Below, piece by piece: positions 41,534 to 50,006 of a stretch of 64,000 nt of DNA. Position numbers and translations under genes: made by a program. How positions within the stretch are numbered: the first letter of the stretch is position 1; each line of letters opens with the position of its first letter. This DNA comes from Bacillota bacterium (lineage in GTDB: Bacteria; Bacillota; Bacilli; Paenibacillales; Paenibacillaceae). Where the stretch lies: contig JAEWAQ010000030.1 of NCBI GenBank assembly GCA_023391635.1, positions 1 through 64,000 on the forward strand, given 5' to 3'. The notes under the pieces were generated by a model. It worked only from the letters and a program-made list of their open reading frames with translations. It made no database searches and was not told where the DNA came from.

Positions 41534-42940
41534 ATGAACGATATCGCCTACAAGAGCGCGATCGAACTGCGAACGGCCATGTTGAACAAAGAGTTGTCCG
41601 CAGTAGAAGTGATGGAAGCAACGCTTACCAGGATGGCGCAGCTTGAGCCTTCGTTAAACGCGTTCGTGACCAGGACGGAAGAGGCTGCAATGGCATCCGC
41701 ACGCGATGCGGATCGCCGTCTGGCCTTAGGCGAAGCTGTGGGACTGCTTCACGGATTGCCCATTTCCGTCAAAGATCTTATTCATGTTGGCGGCGTGCCG
41801 ACTACGTTCGGCTCCCGCGCGATGATAGATAATGTGGCGGCTGCCGATGCCCCGTCCGTCGAGAAAGCTCGTAGCGCCGGCGCCTGCATCATTGGCAAAA
41901 CGACTACGACGGAATTCGGCTGCAAAGCCGGCGGAGGAGACAGCCCGTTAACCGGGATTACACGGAACGCCTGGGATTTGACAAGAACAACAGGCGGTTC
42001 AAGCGCCGGAGCAGCAACGACGGTGGCGGCCGGCATCACGCCGTTTTCGCTTGGAACGGACGGAGGAGGCTCGCTGAGAATTCCGGGTTCGCTCTGCGGA
42101 TTGTTCGCCATCAAGGCGCAGTACGGTCGGGTTCCCGTATTTCCGACCAGCGCAACCCCGACTTTGGGGCATGTCGGACCGCTGGCGCGCACCGTAAGAG
42201 ACGCCGCCCTGCTCCTGCAGTCGATCTCGGGCTTCGATAATCGAGATCCTGCCGGCGTCTCCGAGGCTGTACCGGATTTTCTTGCCGCGTGCGATGCGCC
42301 GGTCAAAGGGATGAGAGTGGCCTGGAGTCCGACTTTGGGTTATGCCAGACCCGATTCGGAAATCGTCGAGATGACCGCCGCAGCCGCCAGAGTTTTCGAA
42401 CAAATGGGCTGCATCGTCGAGCAGGTGGATCAAGTTTTTGAGCGGGATCCAGTCGAGATGTGGGGCGCGGAATTTTATGCCGGCGTCGGAACCAGACTCA
42501 AACCCGTGCTCGCGAATTCCCGCGAATTGCTCGATCCTGCTGTCGCGGATATTTTGGACACGGCTTTGGAACAGTCTATCGACGAATATTATTCGCAAGT
42601 GTTTGCCCGATATGATTTCCGGGAACACGTGCGCAGCTTCTTCGGTCGTTACGATCTGCTGCTCACGCCTACGCTTCCGGTCGCCGCATTTGAGGCAGGT
42701 CGTAACGTACCTGGTCAGCTCTCGGATCGCAATATCGTATCCTGGGTGTACTATACGTACCCCTTTAACTTATCCGGTAACCCCGCTGCTTCTATCCCTT
42801 GCGGCTTCACAAAAGAAGGATTGCCCATCGGATTGCAAATCGTAAGCGGAACGAATCGTGAATCGGACATATTTCGCGCGGCAGCGGCATTCGAAGCGGT
42901 CCGGCCGTGGGCGCACAGGAAGCCGCAATTGCCCTTTTAA
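41534..42940 (+). CDS. Amidase-signature family amidase
   Basis: This 468-residue cytoplasmic amidase has a complete triad: K80 in GLPISVKDLI, S156 in TTGGSSAGAA and S180 in GTDGGGSLRIPG. The C-terminal region includes GNPAASIPCGFTKEGLPIGLQIV, typical of the family. It lies between a cyclase-family hydrolase and a TRAP importer, which suggests that ring opening is followed by amide hydrolysis of the imported compound. It differs from the amidase at 27831-29186 and is not a recent duplicate by eye. Confidence 0.9.
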   Translation: MNDIAYKSAIELRTAMLNKELSAVEVMEATLTRMAQLEPSLNAFVTRTEEAAMASARDADRRLALGEAVGLLHGLPISVKDLIHVGGVPTTFGSRAMIDNVAAADAPSVEKARSAGACIIGKTTTTEFGCKAGGGDSPLTGITRNAWDLTRTTGGSSAGAATTVAAGITPFSLGTDGGGSLRIPGSLCGLFAIKAQYGRVPVFPTSATPTLGHVGPLARTVRDAALLLQSISGFDNRDPAGVSEAVPDFLAACDAPVKGMRVAWSPTLGYARPDSEIVEMTAAAARVFEQMGCIVEQVDQVFERDPVEMWGAEFYAGVGTRLKPVLANSRELLDPAVADILDTALEQSIDEYYSQVFARYDFREHVRSFFGRYDLLLTPTLPVAAFEAGRNVPGQLSDRNIVSWVYYTYPFNLSGNPAASIPCGFTKEGLPIGLQIVSGTNRESDIFRAAAAFEAVRPWAHRKPQLPF

Positions 42941-42973
42941 GCCCGACACACACACTCAAGGAGGACTCATTCG

Positions 42974-43999
42974 ATGAAAAGAAAATCATGGCTCTTCATA
43001 TTGCTTGCCGTCGCTCTCGTAGTATCCGGCTGCGCAGTATCCAATAAAAGCGGAGGCGGCAAATCGACGTACACGATCCGGTTCTCGCACATTCACCCGG
43101 CAGGGGGGACTTCGAAGGCGCTGGCTTCCGAGCTGTTCAAGAAGGAAGTCGAGGAGAAATCCGGAGGACGCATCAAGGTAGAAATTTATCCTAACGGAGA
43201 GCTGTTTGGGGATCAAGACGGATTGCAGGCGCTGCAGAACGGGGCATTGGAAATGCTGGCTCCTGCATCGGGGATCATGACGGCCGTGGCGCCGGAGATC
43301 GGGCTGCTGGACTTGCCTTATTTGCTGAAGTCCGATCAAGTATTGGCCGATATTACGAAACCGGGCTCCAAAACAGCCAAACTCTTCTACGAGAATGAGA
43401 AGCTTGCCTCCGCCAACATTAAAGTCATCGGGTTGTGGGATTACGGCTTCAAGCATATTTGGTCCAATAAAGCGATTCGCAGCGTGGATGATGCCAAAGG
43501 CCAAAAACTGCGTATCGTCGGCGGCAGCCAAGTGCTCAAAAACCAAATGGAAGCCTGGGGCGCCAATCCGACACCGATGGCGCTGGGGGAAATATACAAC
43601 GCGCTGCAGCAGGGGATCATCGATGGATTCGACAACGGCTATTCCAGCGTGGTGTCTTTGAAGGCGAACGAAGTGCTGAAATCCGTCACGCTTACAAACC
43701 ATGGCTACAATGCATTCCTTCACATCATCAACAAGAAGTTTTTTGAATCGCTGCCGAGCGACCTGCAGAAAGTTGTCCAGGAAGCCGCTGACGCAGCAGC
43801 GAAATACAATGTGGAAATCGCGTTCCAAAAAGAAGAAGAGGCAAGGAAGAAGATTGAAGAGGCCAAGACGACGGAATTTATCGAACTTACCCCGGAGCAG
43901 TTGAAACAGTTTGAAGATAAAGTCATTCCGTCCGTCTGGAATCAGAATGCCGGATCTTTCGGCCAGGAAATCATCGATGAATTGTTGAGCAACCGCTAG
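42974..43999 (+). CDS. TRAP transporter solute-binding lipoprotein (DctP family)
   Basis: This 341-residue receptor captures a carboxylate-type solute for a sodium-driven TRAP transporter. The lipobox VVSGC (C20) shows that it is lipid-anchored, as expected in Gram-positives. Family sequences are FSHIHPAGGTSKALASELFKKEVEEKSGGRIKVEIYPNGELFGDQ (common block), GLWDYGFKHIWSNKAIRSVDDAKGQKLRIVG and YNALQQGIIDGFDNGYSSVV; the conserved arginine of KLRIVGG pairs with the solute carboxylate in this family. AAGGAGG lies before the ATG. The permeases follow. Confidence 0.93.
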   Translation: MKRKSWLFILLAVALVVSGCAVSNKSGGGKSTYTIRFSHIHPAGGTSKALASELFKKEVEEKSGGRIKVEIYPNGELFGDQDGLQALQNGALEMLAPASGIMTAVAPEIGLLDLPYLLKSDQVLADITKPGSKTAKLFYENEKLASANIKVIGLWDYGFKHIWSNKAIRSVDDAKGQKLRIVGGSQVLKNQMEAWGANPTPMALGEIYNALQQGIIDGFDNGYSSVVSLKANEVLKSVTLTNHGYNAFLHIINKKFFESLPSDLQKVVQEAADAAAKYNVEIAFQKEEEARKKIEEAKTTEFIELTPEQLKQFEDKVIPSVWNQNAGSFGQEIIDELLSNR

Positions 44000-44074
44000 A
44001 ACTTGCAGTTTGAATCGACAGGGCGTGCATGCCCGGAAGCATCGCGCCCTGCTCGACAACACGGAGGTGAGCCA

Positions 44075-44593
44075 TTGGCACGCTTGGGTCAAATCATCAG
44101 TATGCTCGAAAATACGTTGGCCGCCATTGCGCTTGGCGTCGCGACGATCCTCACGATCGTCAACGTCTTCCTGCGGACGTTTTTCAGCTACAGCATTTTT
44201 TGGGGCGAAGAGGCCGTCATTTATTTGATCATTTTCTCCGTCTTCATCGGCACTTCCATCACCCTTCGCTATAACGAGCATGTCGGGGTGGATATCGTCA
44301 GTTTCCTGTTCAAGGAACGGGGCAAATGGGTGCTAGCGATGCTTGGCGCCTTGCTGCTCGTCATTTATTGCGGCGCATTCGGAACGTTGGCCTGGATCAT
44401 GATCACCAATCCCGCTGTTCATACGTCGGTGACGCCCGCGCTCAAAATTCCTTTATGGACCGTCCAATTGTCTGTTCCGGTAGGTTTAACGCTGCTTTTT
44501 TTGCGGTCAATGGAATTGCTGTACCGCCAAGCCCGCTATAAGCAGGGTTTTCCCGAAGAGGAAGTCGGACATGTAAAGGACGGGGGAATTTAG
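44075..44593 (+). CDS. TRAP transporter small permease (DctQ family)
   Basis: This 172-residue four-helix membrane protein is the small TRAP subunit. FWGEEAVIYLIIFSVFIGTSITLRYNEHVGVDIV contains the family block in the middle helices, and FLRSMELLYRQ closes it. A TTG start at 44075 is preferred because GGAGGTG lies seven bases upstream and the longer frame lacks a signal. The DctM gene starts two bases after the stop. Confidence 0.88.
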   Translation: MARLGQIISMLENTLAAIALGVATILTIVNVFLRTFFSYSIFWGEEAVIYLIIFSVFIGTSITLRYNEHVGVDIVSFLFKERGKWVLAMLGALLLVIYCGAFGTLAWIMITNPAVHTSVTPALKIPLWTVQLSVPVGLTLLFLRSMELLYRQARYKQGFPEEEVGHVKDGGI

Positions 44594-44594
44594 C

Positions 44595-45875
44595 ATGGAC
44601 ATCATGACGATTATTTTGTTTTTGATCTTTGCTGCCCTGTTGCTGACGACAACGCCGATCGCCGTCGCGATGGGGCTGACAAGCTTAATCTATTTCGTGC
44701 TGTTTATCGACTTTCCGTTGACCCAGCTCAGCGAAAATTTATTTCACGGCTTAAACAAATTTTCTCTGATGGCCGTTCCTTTTTTCGTGCTCGCCGCGAA
44801 CATCATGTCCCAAGGGGGCATTTCCAAGCGGATTATTTCCATGGCCAACGCCATGGTCGGACACTTAAAAGGGGGCCTGGGCGTAACCGCGGTATTGAGT
44901 TGCATGTTTTTTGCCGCGATTTCCGGATCCAGCCCCGCCACGGTAGTCGCGGTTGGTACGCTGCTCATTCCCGAAATGATCAAAGCGGGATACGACAAGA
45001 AGTTCGCATCGGGCATCATTGCAACATCCGGCTCCCTGGGCATCCTCATTCCGCCGTCGATCGCTTTCATCGTATATGGAATCGCGACAGAGCAATCGAT
45101 CGGTGATCTGTTTCTGGCCGGCATTATTCCCGGGTTGCTGGGCGGCCTCATGATCATCATCCTGGTAATAGTTATTTCACGGTTCAGAACGGTAAGCACT
45201 TTCGCGTTTCCCCGCACGACTTGGCGGGAGAAGTTCAAGGCTTTCCGGGAATCGCTCTTGAGCTTGCTCCTACCGATTTTTATCATTTGGGGCATCTACG
45301 GGGGCATATTCACGCCCACCGAAGCGGCAGGAATGGCCGTATTTTACGCGCTGATCGTATCGCTGTTCGTGTATCGGGAAATTAAATGGAAAGATCTGAT
45401 CGCGATTACAATACGTTCGGCAAGAACTTCCGCGATGATCTTGTTCATTATCGTAAATGCGATGCTGTTCTCTTTCGTGCTGACCTATGAGCGGATTCCC
45501 GCCGAATTGACCAGTCTGATTACGGGTATGAACTTGCAGCCATGGGCGTTCTTGATTGTCGTCAACTTGCTGCTGCTCATCGTGGGAGCCTTCATGGATA
45601 CGATCAGCGCCCTGGTTATCCTCGCGCCGATACTGCTGCCGGTTGCCATGGAACTCGGCATCCATCCGATTCATTTCGGCGTCATTATGGTCATGAATCT
45701 GGAAATCGGCCTCATTACGCCGCCATTTGGCGTCAATCTGTTCGTGGCCAGCGGGATTACGAAGATTCCGCCGCTCCGGGTCGCTCAGGGAGCAACGCCA
45801 TCTGCGTTGGTATTACTTGCCGCATTGATGCTGGTCACCTATATTCCTTATTTGGCGCTAGCGCTGATCAAATAA
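44595..45875 (+). CDS. TRAP transporter large permease (DctM family)
   Basis: This 426-residue protein with about 12 helices is the catalytic membrane unit of the TRAP importer, moving solute with sodium. Family sequences include PFFVLAANIMSQGGISKRII, FAAISGSSPATVVAVGTLLIPEM, TSGSLGILIPPSIAFIVYG, and NLEIGLITPPFGVNLFVASGI. It is coupled to DctQ. Confidence 0.93.
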   Translation: MDIMTIILFLIFAALLLTTTPIAVAMGLTSLIYFVLFIDFPLTQLSENLFHGLNKFSLMAVPFFVLAANIMSQGGISKRIISMANAMVGHLKGGLGVTAVLSCMFFAAISGSSPATVVAVGTLLIPEMIKAGYDKKFASGIIATSGSLGILIPPSIAFIVYGIATEQSIGDLFLAGIIPGLLGGLMIIILVIVISRFRTVSTFAFPRTTWREKFKAFRESLLSLLLPIFIIWGIYGGIFTPTEAAGMAVFYALIVSLFVYREIKWKDLIAITIRSARTSAMILFIIVNAMLFSFVLTYERIPAELTSLITGMNLQPWAFLIVVNLLLLIVGAFMDTISALVILAPILLPVAMELGIHPIHFGVIMVMNLEIGLITPPFGVNLFVASGITKIPPLRVAQGATPSALVLLAALMLVTYIPYLALALIK

Positions 45876-45903
45876 TTATTTTCTTCGAAAGGAGCCGGTC
45901 CAT

Positions 45904-46374
45904 ATGAAGTTGCAGCACGATATAGAAGTCCGATTTCAAGGCGTGATGGAGACGTTACTGGAAACGACCGGGGCTAGCAGAACGACATTGCGTCTGGATG
46001 TTCCTTCCATGGATTTGATTCTGGACACGATCGCCGCAGAAGCGACAGCGCATGGAGCCCAAACCCTCAAAGGAAGCAAAAGCATTACGGATTTGAGGAA
46101 TACGGTTGCGCCCGTGAAATACCTTGCCGAACATCTGACCATCTTGGTGCAGGACGATTGCTCGACTGCAATCCCTGCGCCGCCCCCTAGTCTGATCGAG
46201 CATTACGGCGTCAAAGCGCAGATGCTTGGACCCGTAATTGAAAACGGCAGCCTCATTGGCGTGATTTCAGTCCATTACAACATTGGCGTTCGGAACTGGA
46301 GCGAGCAGGACGTCGCTCATCTCCGACAAGCGATGGAGCAAGTATCGGCCATACTGGGCATTCAATCATCATAA
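45904..46374 (+). CDS. GAF-domain protein
   Basis: This 156-residue protein is a single GAF domain without a DNA-binding or catalytic partner. The fold covers about residues 10-150 (TLLETTGASRTTLRLDVPS, YGVKAQMLGPVIENGSLIGVISVHY, WSEQDVAHLRQAMEQV). GAF domains bind small ligands. As the last gene of the TRAP operon, 28 bases after dctM with GAAAGGAG upstream, it might bind the transported compound or be an accessory enzyme. Stand-alone GAF proteins with this layout are known in other hydrolase/TRAP clusters, but a role is not established. Confidence 0.75.
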   Translation: MKLQHDIEVRFQGVMETLLETTGASRTTLRLDVPSMDLILDTIAAEATAHGAQTLKGSKSITDLRNTVAPVKYLAEHLTILVQDDCSTAIPAPPPSLIEHYGVKAQMLGPVIENGSLIGVISVHYNIGVRNWSEQDVAHLRQAMEQVSAILGIQSS

Positions 46375-46421
46375 CCGCAATCGGTCAAATGACAAAGAGA
46401 TGTTCAATATCATTCCAAAAT

Positions 46422-46468
46422 AAAGAGGGTGTCCCTAAGTTATTTATGACTTTTGGGACACCCTCTTT
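46422..46468. terminator. 14-bp inverted repeat, terminator after the TRAP operon
   Basis: AAAGAGGGTGTCCC (46422-46435) and its exact reverse complement (46455-46468) enclose a 19-base loop, followed by TG. It can terminate the TRAP operon. The GGGTGTCCC ends also resemble terminal repeats of insertion sequences, so it may be a remnant of one. Confidence 0.65.
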
Positions 46469-46575
46469 TGCATATTGCCTAAACGTTCGCTGCGGCTGCC
46501 CGCTGCCTTGACTGCATTCGGGACAATTGTGGTAGTCTTGGAGTAAGGCGAACAATCGGGAGCGTGCGGCGGAAA

Positions 46576-47268
46576 ATGAAAACGATCGGCGTGTTGGGCG
46601 GCATGAGCTGGTCATCGACCATCGAGTACTATCGCATCATCAACGAAGAGACGGCGCGGCGGCTGGGCGGGCTGCATTCGGCGCCGTTATTGTTGCACAG
46701 CGTGGACTTCGACGAGATCGCCGCGATGCAGCGCCTGGGCGATTGGGACGCGGCAGGCACCAGGCTGGCAGACGCAGCAAGAGGGCTTGAGCGGGCCGGG
46801 GCGGACCTGCTACTGATCGGCGCCAATACGATGCACAAAGTGGCCGATCAGGTGAAGGCGGCAATCGGCATTCCGCTCCTCCATGTCGCCGAAGTCACCG
46901 CGCAAGCCGTGCAAGCTGCGGGGCTGCGCGACGTGGCTTTGCTGGGTACGCAGTACGTAATGGAGCAGCCTTTTCTGAAGAATAAGCTCGCCGAAGACGG
47001 CCTGCGAATCATGATCCCGGACGGCGAGGATCGCGCGGAGGTGCATCGGATCATCTTCGCCGAGCTGTGTCAGGGCAAGCTTCTGTCCGAGTCGCGCGCT
47101 TGCATGAGCCGCATCATGGCTCGTATGGCCGACCGCGGAGCGGAAGGGATCATCCTCGGCTGCACGGAAATCTCGCTGCTGATCAAGCAAGACGACGCAT
47201 CGGTTCCGTTGTTCGACACGACGCGGATTCACGCGATCGGCGCAGTCGACGCGGCGCTGGCGGAATAA
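46576..47268 (+). CDS. Aspartate/glutamate racemase family protein
   Basis: This 230-residue cytoplasmic enzyme is of the Asp/Glu racemase superfamily (RacX/YgeA type). MKTIGVLGGMSWSSTIEYY is the typical N-terminus, LLLIGANTMHKVAD the first catalytic block, and EGIILGCTEISLLI the second, with Cys in the expected place. The first block has Ala where aspartate racemases have Cys (and YgeA has Thr), so two-base racemisation is doubtful. A GTG lies four codons earlier; the ATG is chosen for fit to the family. A terminal fragment of a related gene lies at 63840-63941. Confidence 0.85.
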   Translation: MKTIGVLGGMSWSSTIEYYRIINEETARRLGGLHSAPLLLHSVDFDEIAAMQRLGDWDAAGTRLADAARGLERAGADLLLIGANTMHKVADQVKAAIGIPLLHVAEVTAQAVQAAGLRDVALLGTQYVMEQPFLKNKLAEDGLRIMIPDGEDRAEVHRIIFAELCQGKLLSESRACMSRIMARMADRGAEGIILGCTEISLLIKQDDASVPLFDTTRIHAIGAVDAALAE

Positions 47269-47378
47269 GGGGAGATCCTGGCCGTGGGGATTAGACGCCT
47301 GCTGTATATCGAGGGCGACCCGGCGACCGTCGTCGAATTGTGGGCAAATTTGTCCGTTAGAATCCGCATGGGCCGTTT

Positions 47379-48269
47379 TCAGCCGCCCTGCCGGCGGTAT
47401 TCACTGGGCGAACAGCCGATATGTTTCTTGAAGGCTCGCGAGAACGTATACAGATCGGGATAACCTGCCGATTGAGCGATTTCACCGATTGGCAGCGTCT
47501 GGTCGCTCAGCAGTTGTTTGGCGCGGCTCAGCCGCAGCTCCTGCAGATACTGCTGGGGAGAACGGCCAAGCTTTTGCCTGAAAAACTGCGAGAAATAGGA
47601 GCGGTGGACACCAAACATGCCGGCGACAGCCTCGATCCTCAAGGGTTCCGTATAATGCAGATGGAGGAACCGTACTGCCTCATGAACCCAGCCTTCCGGA
47701 GCTTCGTCGGCACCGCCGGATTTGAAGCGTCCCGGTTCCAGCTCAAGCTGCGCCAGCAGGCGGTAAACGGCGGACATAAGGGCAAGCCTGCGCTGTCCCC
47801 CCGCACTCTCCACAAGGGTCTGCTCCAGATCACGCAAATGCTGCAGCGCCATTTCATCCATTGCTGCATAACGATAAGGTTTATGGGCGGTTACGCCCAG
47901 CATTTTCAGAAGCTCCCTCATTTGTGGGCCTTCCATCGTGAGCCAAGCCATCCGCAGCCTTTCGTCACCGCAGATCCGATATTCGTAAGTGATAAGGGGG
48001 AACAGGCAAAATAAATCATTGGCCCCAAGCTCGATTTCCTGATGACCGTAACGCAACGTTAGCCGGCCTTCCATAATAATATGCAGACCAAAGCTGTCAA
48101 TTTGCTTGGGGCCTACCCGGTAATTCGGCTTGGCCAAATTGCGTCCTGCCCGCACAAGCCAGAACCCTCCTGCCCGCTCATAGCGGGACGGCATATAGTG
48201 CCATACATCGGCATATTCGATCGCATGCTCCTTCACATAGATCCCCACCTGACATTTTACTAAATGCAT
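47379..48269 (-). CDS. AraC-family transcriptional regulator
   Basis: This 296-residue regulator has an N-terminal cupin-type sensor domain (residues about 20-170) and a C-terminal double helix-turn-helix (about 195-290: LRIEAVAGMFGVHRSYFSQFFRQKLG, PIGEIAQSAGYPDLYTFSRAFKKHIGCSPSEYR). It is divergent from the sulfatase gene, 70 bases apart, and likely controls it. TGACAT and ATGTCA half-sites flank its start codon region (48250-48276). The ligand is probably a sugar. Confidence 0.88.
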   Translation of the reverse strand: MHLVKCQVGIYVKEHAIEYADVWHYMPSRYERAGGFWLVRAGRNLAKPNYRVGPKQIDSFGLHIIMEGRLTLRYGHQEIELGANDLFCLFPLITYEYRICGDERLRMAWLTMEGPQMRELLKMLGVTAHKPYRYAAMDEMALQHLRDLEQTLVESAGGQRRLALMSAVYRLLAQLELEPGRFKSGGADEAPEGWVHEAVRFLHLHYTEPLRIEAVAGMFGVHRSYFSQFFRQKLGRSPQQYLQELRLSRAKQLLSDQTLPIGEIAQSAGYPDLYTFSRAFKKHIGCSPSEYRRQGG

Positions 48270-48341
48270 TATGTCATTTCCTTATAGCTGCAGACAAGAT
48301 AAGCTTGAAATATGAACTTGCTTAAGCATGAGAGAGGAGAT

Positions 48342-49856
48342 ATGGATTTGAAGCACCCGAATATTTTGCTAATTACATCCGATCAACAGCATTGGGATAC
48401 GATAGGCGCGTTCAACGATGAACTGCACACGCCCAATCTGGATCGACTGGTCAGGGAAGGAACCACATTTACACGGGCATATTGTCCCAATCCGACCTGT
48501 ACACCTACGCGAGCTTCCATTATTACCGGCATGTACCCGAGCCAGCACGGTGCCTGGACGCTTGGAACCAAGCTGCTGGAGGATCGCGGCACGGTTGGCA
48601 AGCAGTTTGCGGCTGCCGGATTCAAGACGGCGCTTGTCGGCAAAGCGCATTTCCAGCCGTTGCAGGGTACGGAGGAATACCCGTCGCTTGAGGCGTATCC
48701 GGCGCTGCAGGATCTGGAGTTCTGGAAGTCATTCCACGGGCCTTTCTATGGCTTCGACCATGTAGAGCTGGCCCGGAATCATACGAATGAATCGCATGTC
48801 GGCCAGCATTACGCGATTTGGCTGGAGGAGAAGGGCTGCGCGAACTGGAGGGATTACTTCCTTCCGCCAACAGGCACGATGGACCGCTCCATTATGCATA
48901 CATGGCCGATTCCGGAGGAGTATCATTACAATACATGGATTGCCGAGCGGACCAATGCGTTGCTTGAGCAATACAGATCAGAGGAAGAGCCGTTTTTCCT
49001 GTGGTCCAGCTTCTTCGACCCGCATCCGGACTATCTGGTGCCGGAGCCTTGGGACAAGATGTACGATCCGGAGAAGCTGACCATTCCGGGGGTAACGCCC
49101 GGCGAACATGCGAAAAACCCGCCGCATTTTGGCATGACGCAAGAGGAAAAGCCGGATTTCAGCAACTTACGGGAGAGCGGTTACGGCGTACACGGCTATC
49201 ACTCTCATTTGTTGCCGGAGCAGGAGCGAAAGCAGCTGGTTGCCACCTATTACGGAATGATCAGCATGATGGATAAATATATTGGCAAAATTCTCGCCAA
49301 GCTCGACGAGCTTGGCCTGGCGAACGATACGATTATTGTTTTCACAACGGATCATGGCCACTTCTTTGGTCAACACGGCTTGCAATACAAGGGAGGCTTC
49401 CATTACGAGGATTTGATCAAACTGCCGTTTATTGTGCGTTATCCCGGCCGCGTTCCCGAAGGCAGGCAATCGCCCGCCATACAATCGCTTGTTGATCTGG
49501 CTCCGACGTTTCTGAGCTTCTGCGGCATTGAGCAACCTGCCGTTATGTCCGGCGTTGATCAGAGCGAGGTGTGGACTGGACAGAAGGAGCAGGCGCGCGA
49601 TCATGCCATTTGTGAGTTTCGTCATGAAGCCACAACCATCCATCAGAAAACCTATGTAGACCAACGCTACAAAATCACGGTCTATTATCATCAAACCTAC
49701 GGTGAAATTTTTGATCTTGAAAACGATCCCCGGGAGTTAAACAATCTTTGGGATGATCCTGCGTATCTCCCGCTTAAGACGGAGTTGCTGCTCAAATACG
49801 TCTGGGCCGAGCTGGGCAAAGAAACGATGCCCATGCCGCGTATCTGGCACGCCTGA
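48342..49856 (+). CDS. Type I sulfatase
   Basis: This 504-residue hydrolase removes sulfate esters. The N-terminal metal site is ILLITSDQQHWD, and the active cysteine lies in CTPTR (C53-R57). This matches the CxPxR signature in which the cysteine is oxidised to formylglycine, so a maturation enzyme encoded elsewhere is required. FTTDHGHFFGQHG provides further metal ligands. No signal peptide is present, so it probably acts inside on imported sugars. The ATG at 48342 has GAGAGGAG upstream. The AraC regulator is divergent, and the glycan uptake genes follow after 150 bases. Confidence 0.92.
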   Translation: MDLKHPNILLITSDQQHWDTIGAFNDELHTPNLDRLVREGTTFTRAYCPNPTCTPTRASIITGMYPSQHGAWTLGTKLLEDRGTVGKQFAAAGFKTALVGKAHFQPLQGTEEYPSLEAYPALQDLEFWKSFHGPFYGFDHVELARNHTNESHVGQHYAIWLEEKGCANWRDYFLPPTGTMDRSIMHTWPIPEEYHYNTWIAERTNALLEQYRSEEEPFFLWSSFFDPHPDYLVPEPWDKMYDPEKLTIPGVTPGEHAKNPPHFGMTQEEKPDFSNLRESGYGVHGYHSHLLPEQERKQLVATYYGMISMMDKYIGKILAKLDELGLANDTIIVFTTDHGHFFGQHGLQYKGGFHYEDLIKLPFIVRYPGRVPEGRQSPAIQSLVDLAPTFLSFCGIEQPAVMSGVDQSEVWTGQKEQARDHAICEFRHEATTIHQKTYVDQRYKITVYYHQTYGEIFDLENDPRELNNLWDDPAYLPLKTELLLKYVWAELGKETMPMPRIWHA

Positions 49857-50006
49857 TTCACCAACCAAGCCGAGACCATGCTGGTCCTCTGTTGGCCAGT
49901 ATGGACGGTGCGGCAGGAGCGAGGCGGCGGCATCCATACCCAAAGCGGTCATGACATGCTATCATAGAAACAACATTTATTCTTCCGAGAGCGAAGGAAT
50001 CGAGAC

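Noticed and set aside
48250..48276. TGACAT/ATGTCA pair at the AraC gene start
   Set aside because: The half-sites are only six bases with a 15-base gap, too weak for a separate operator call.
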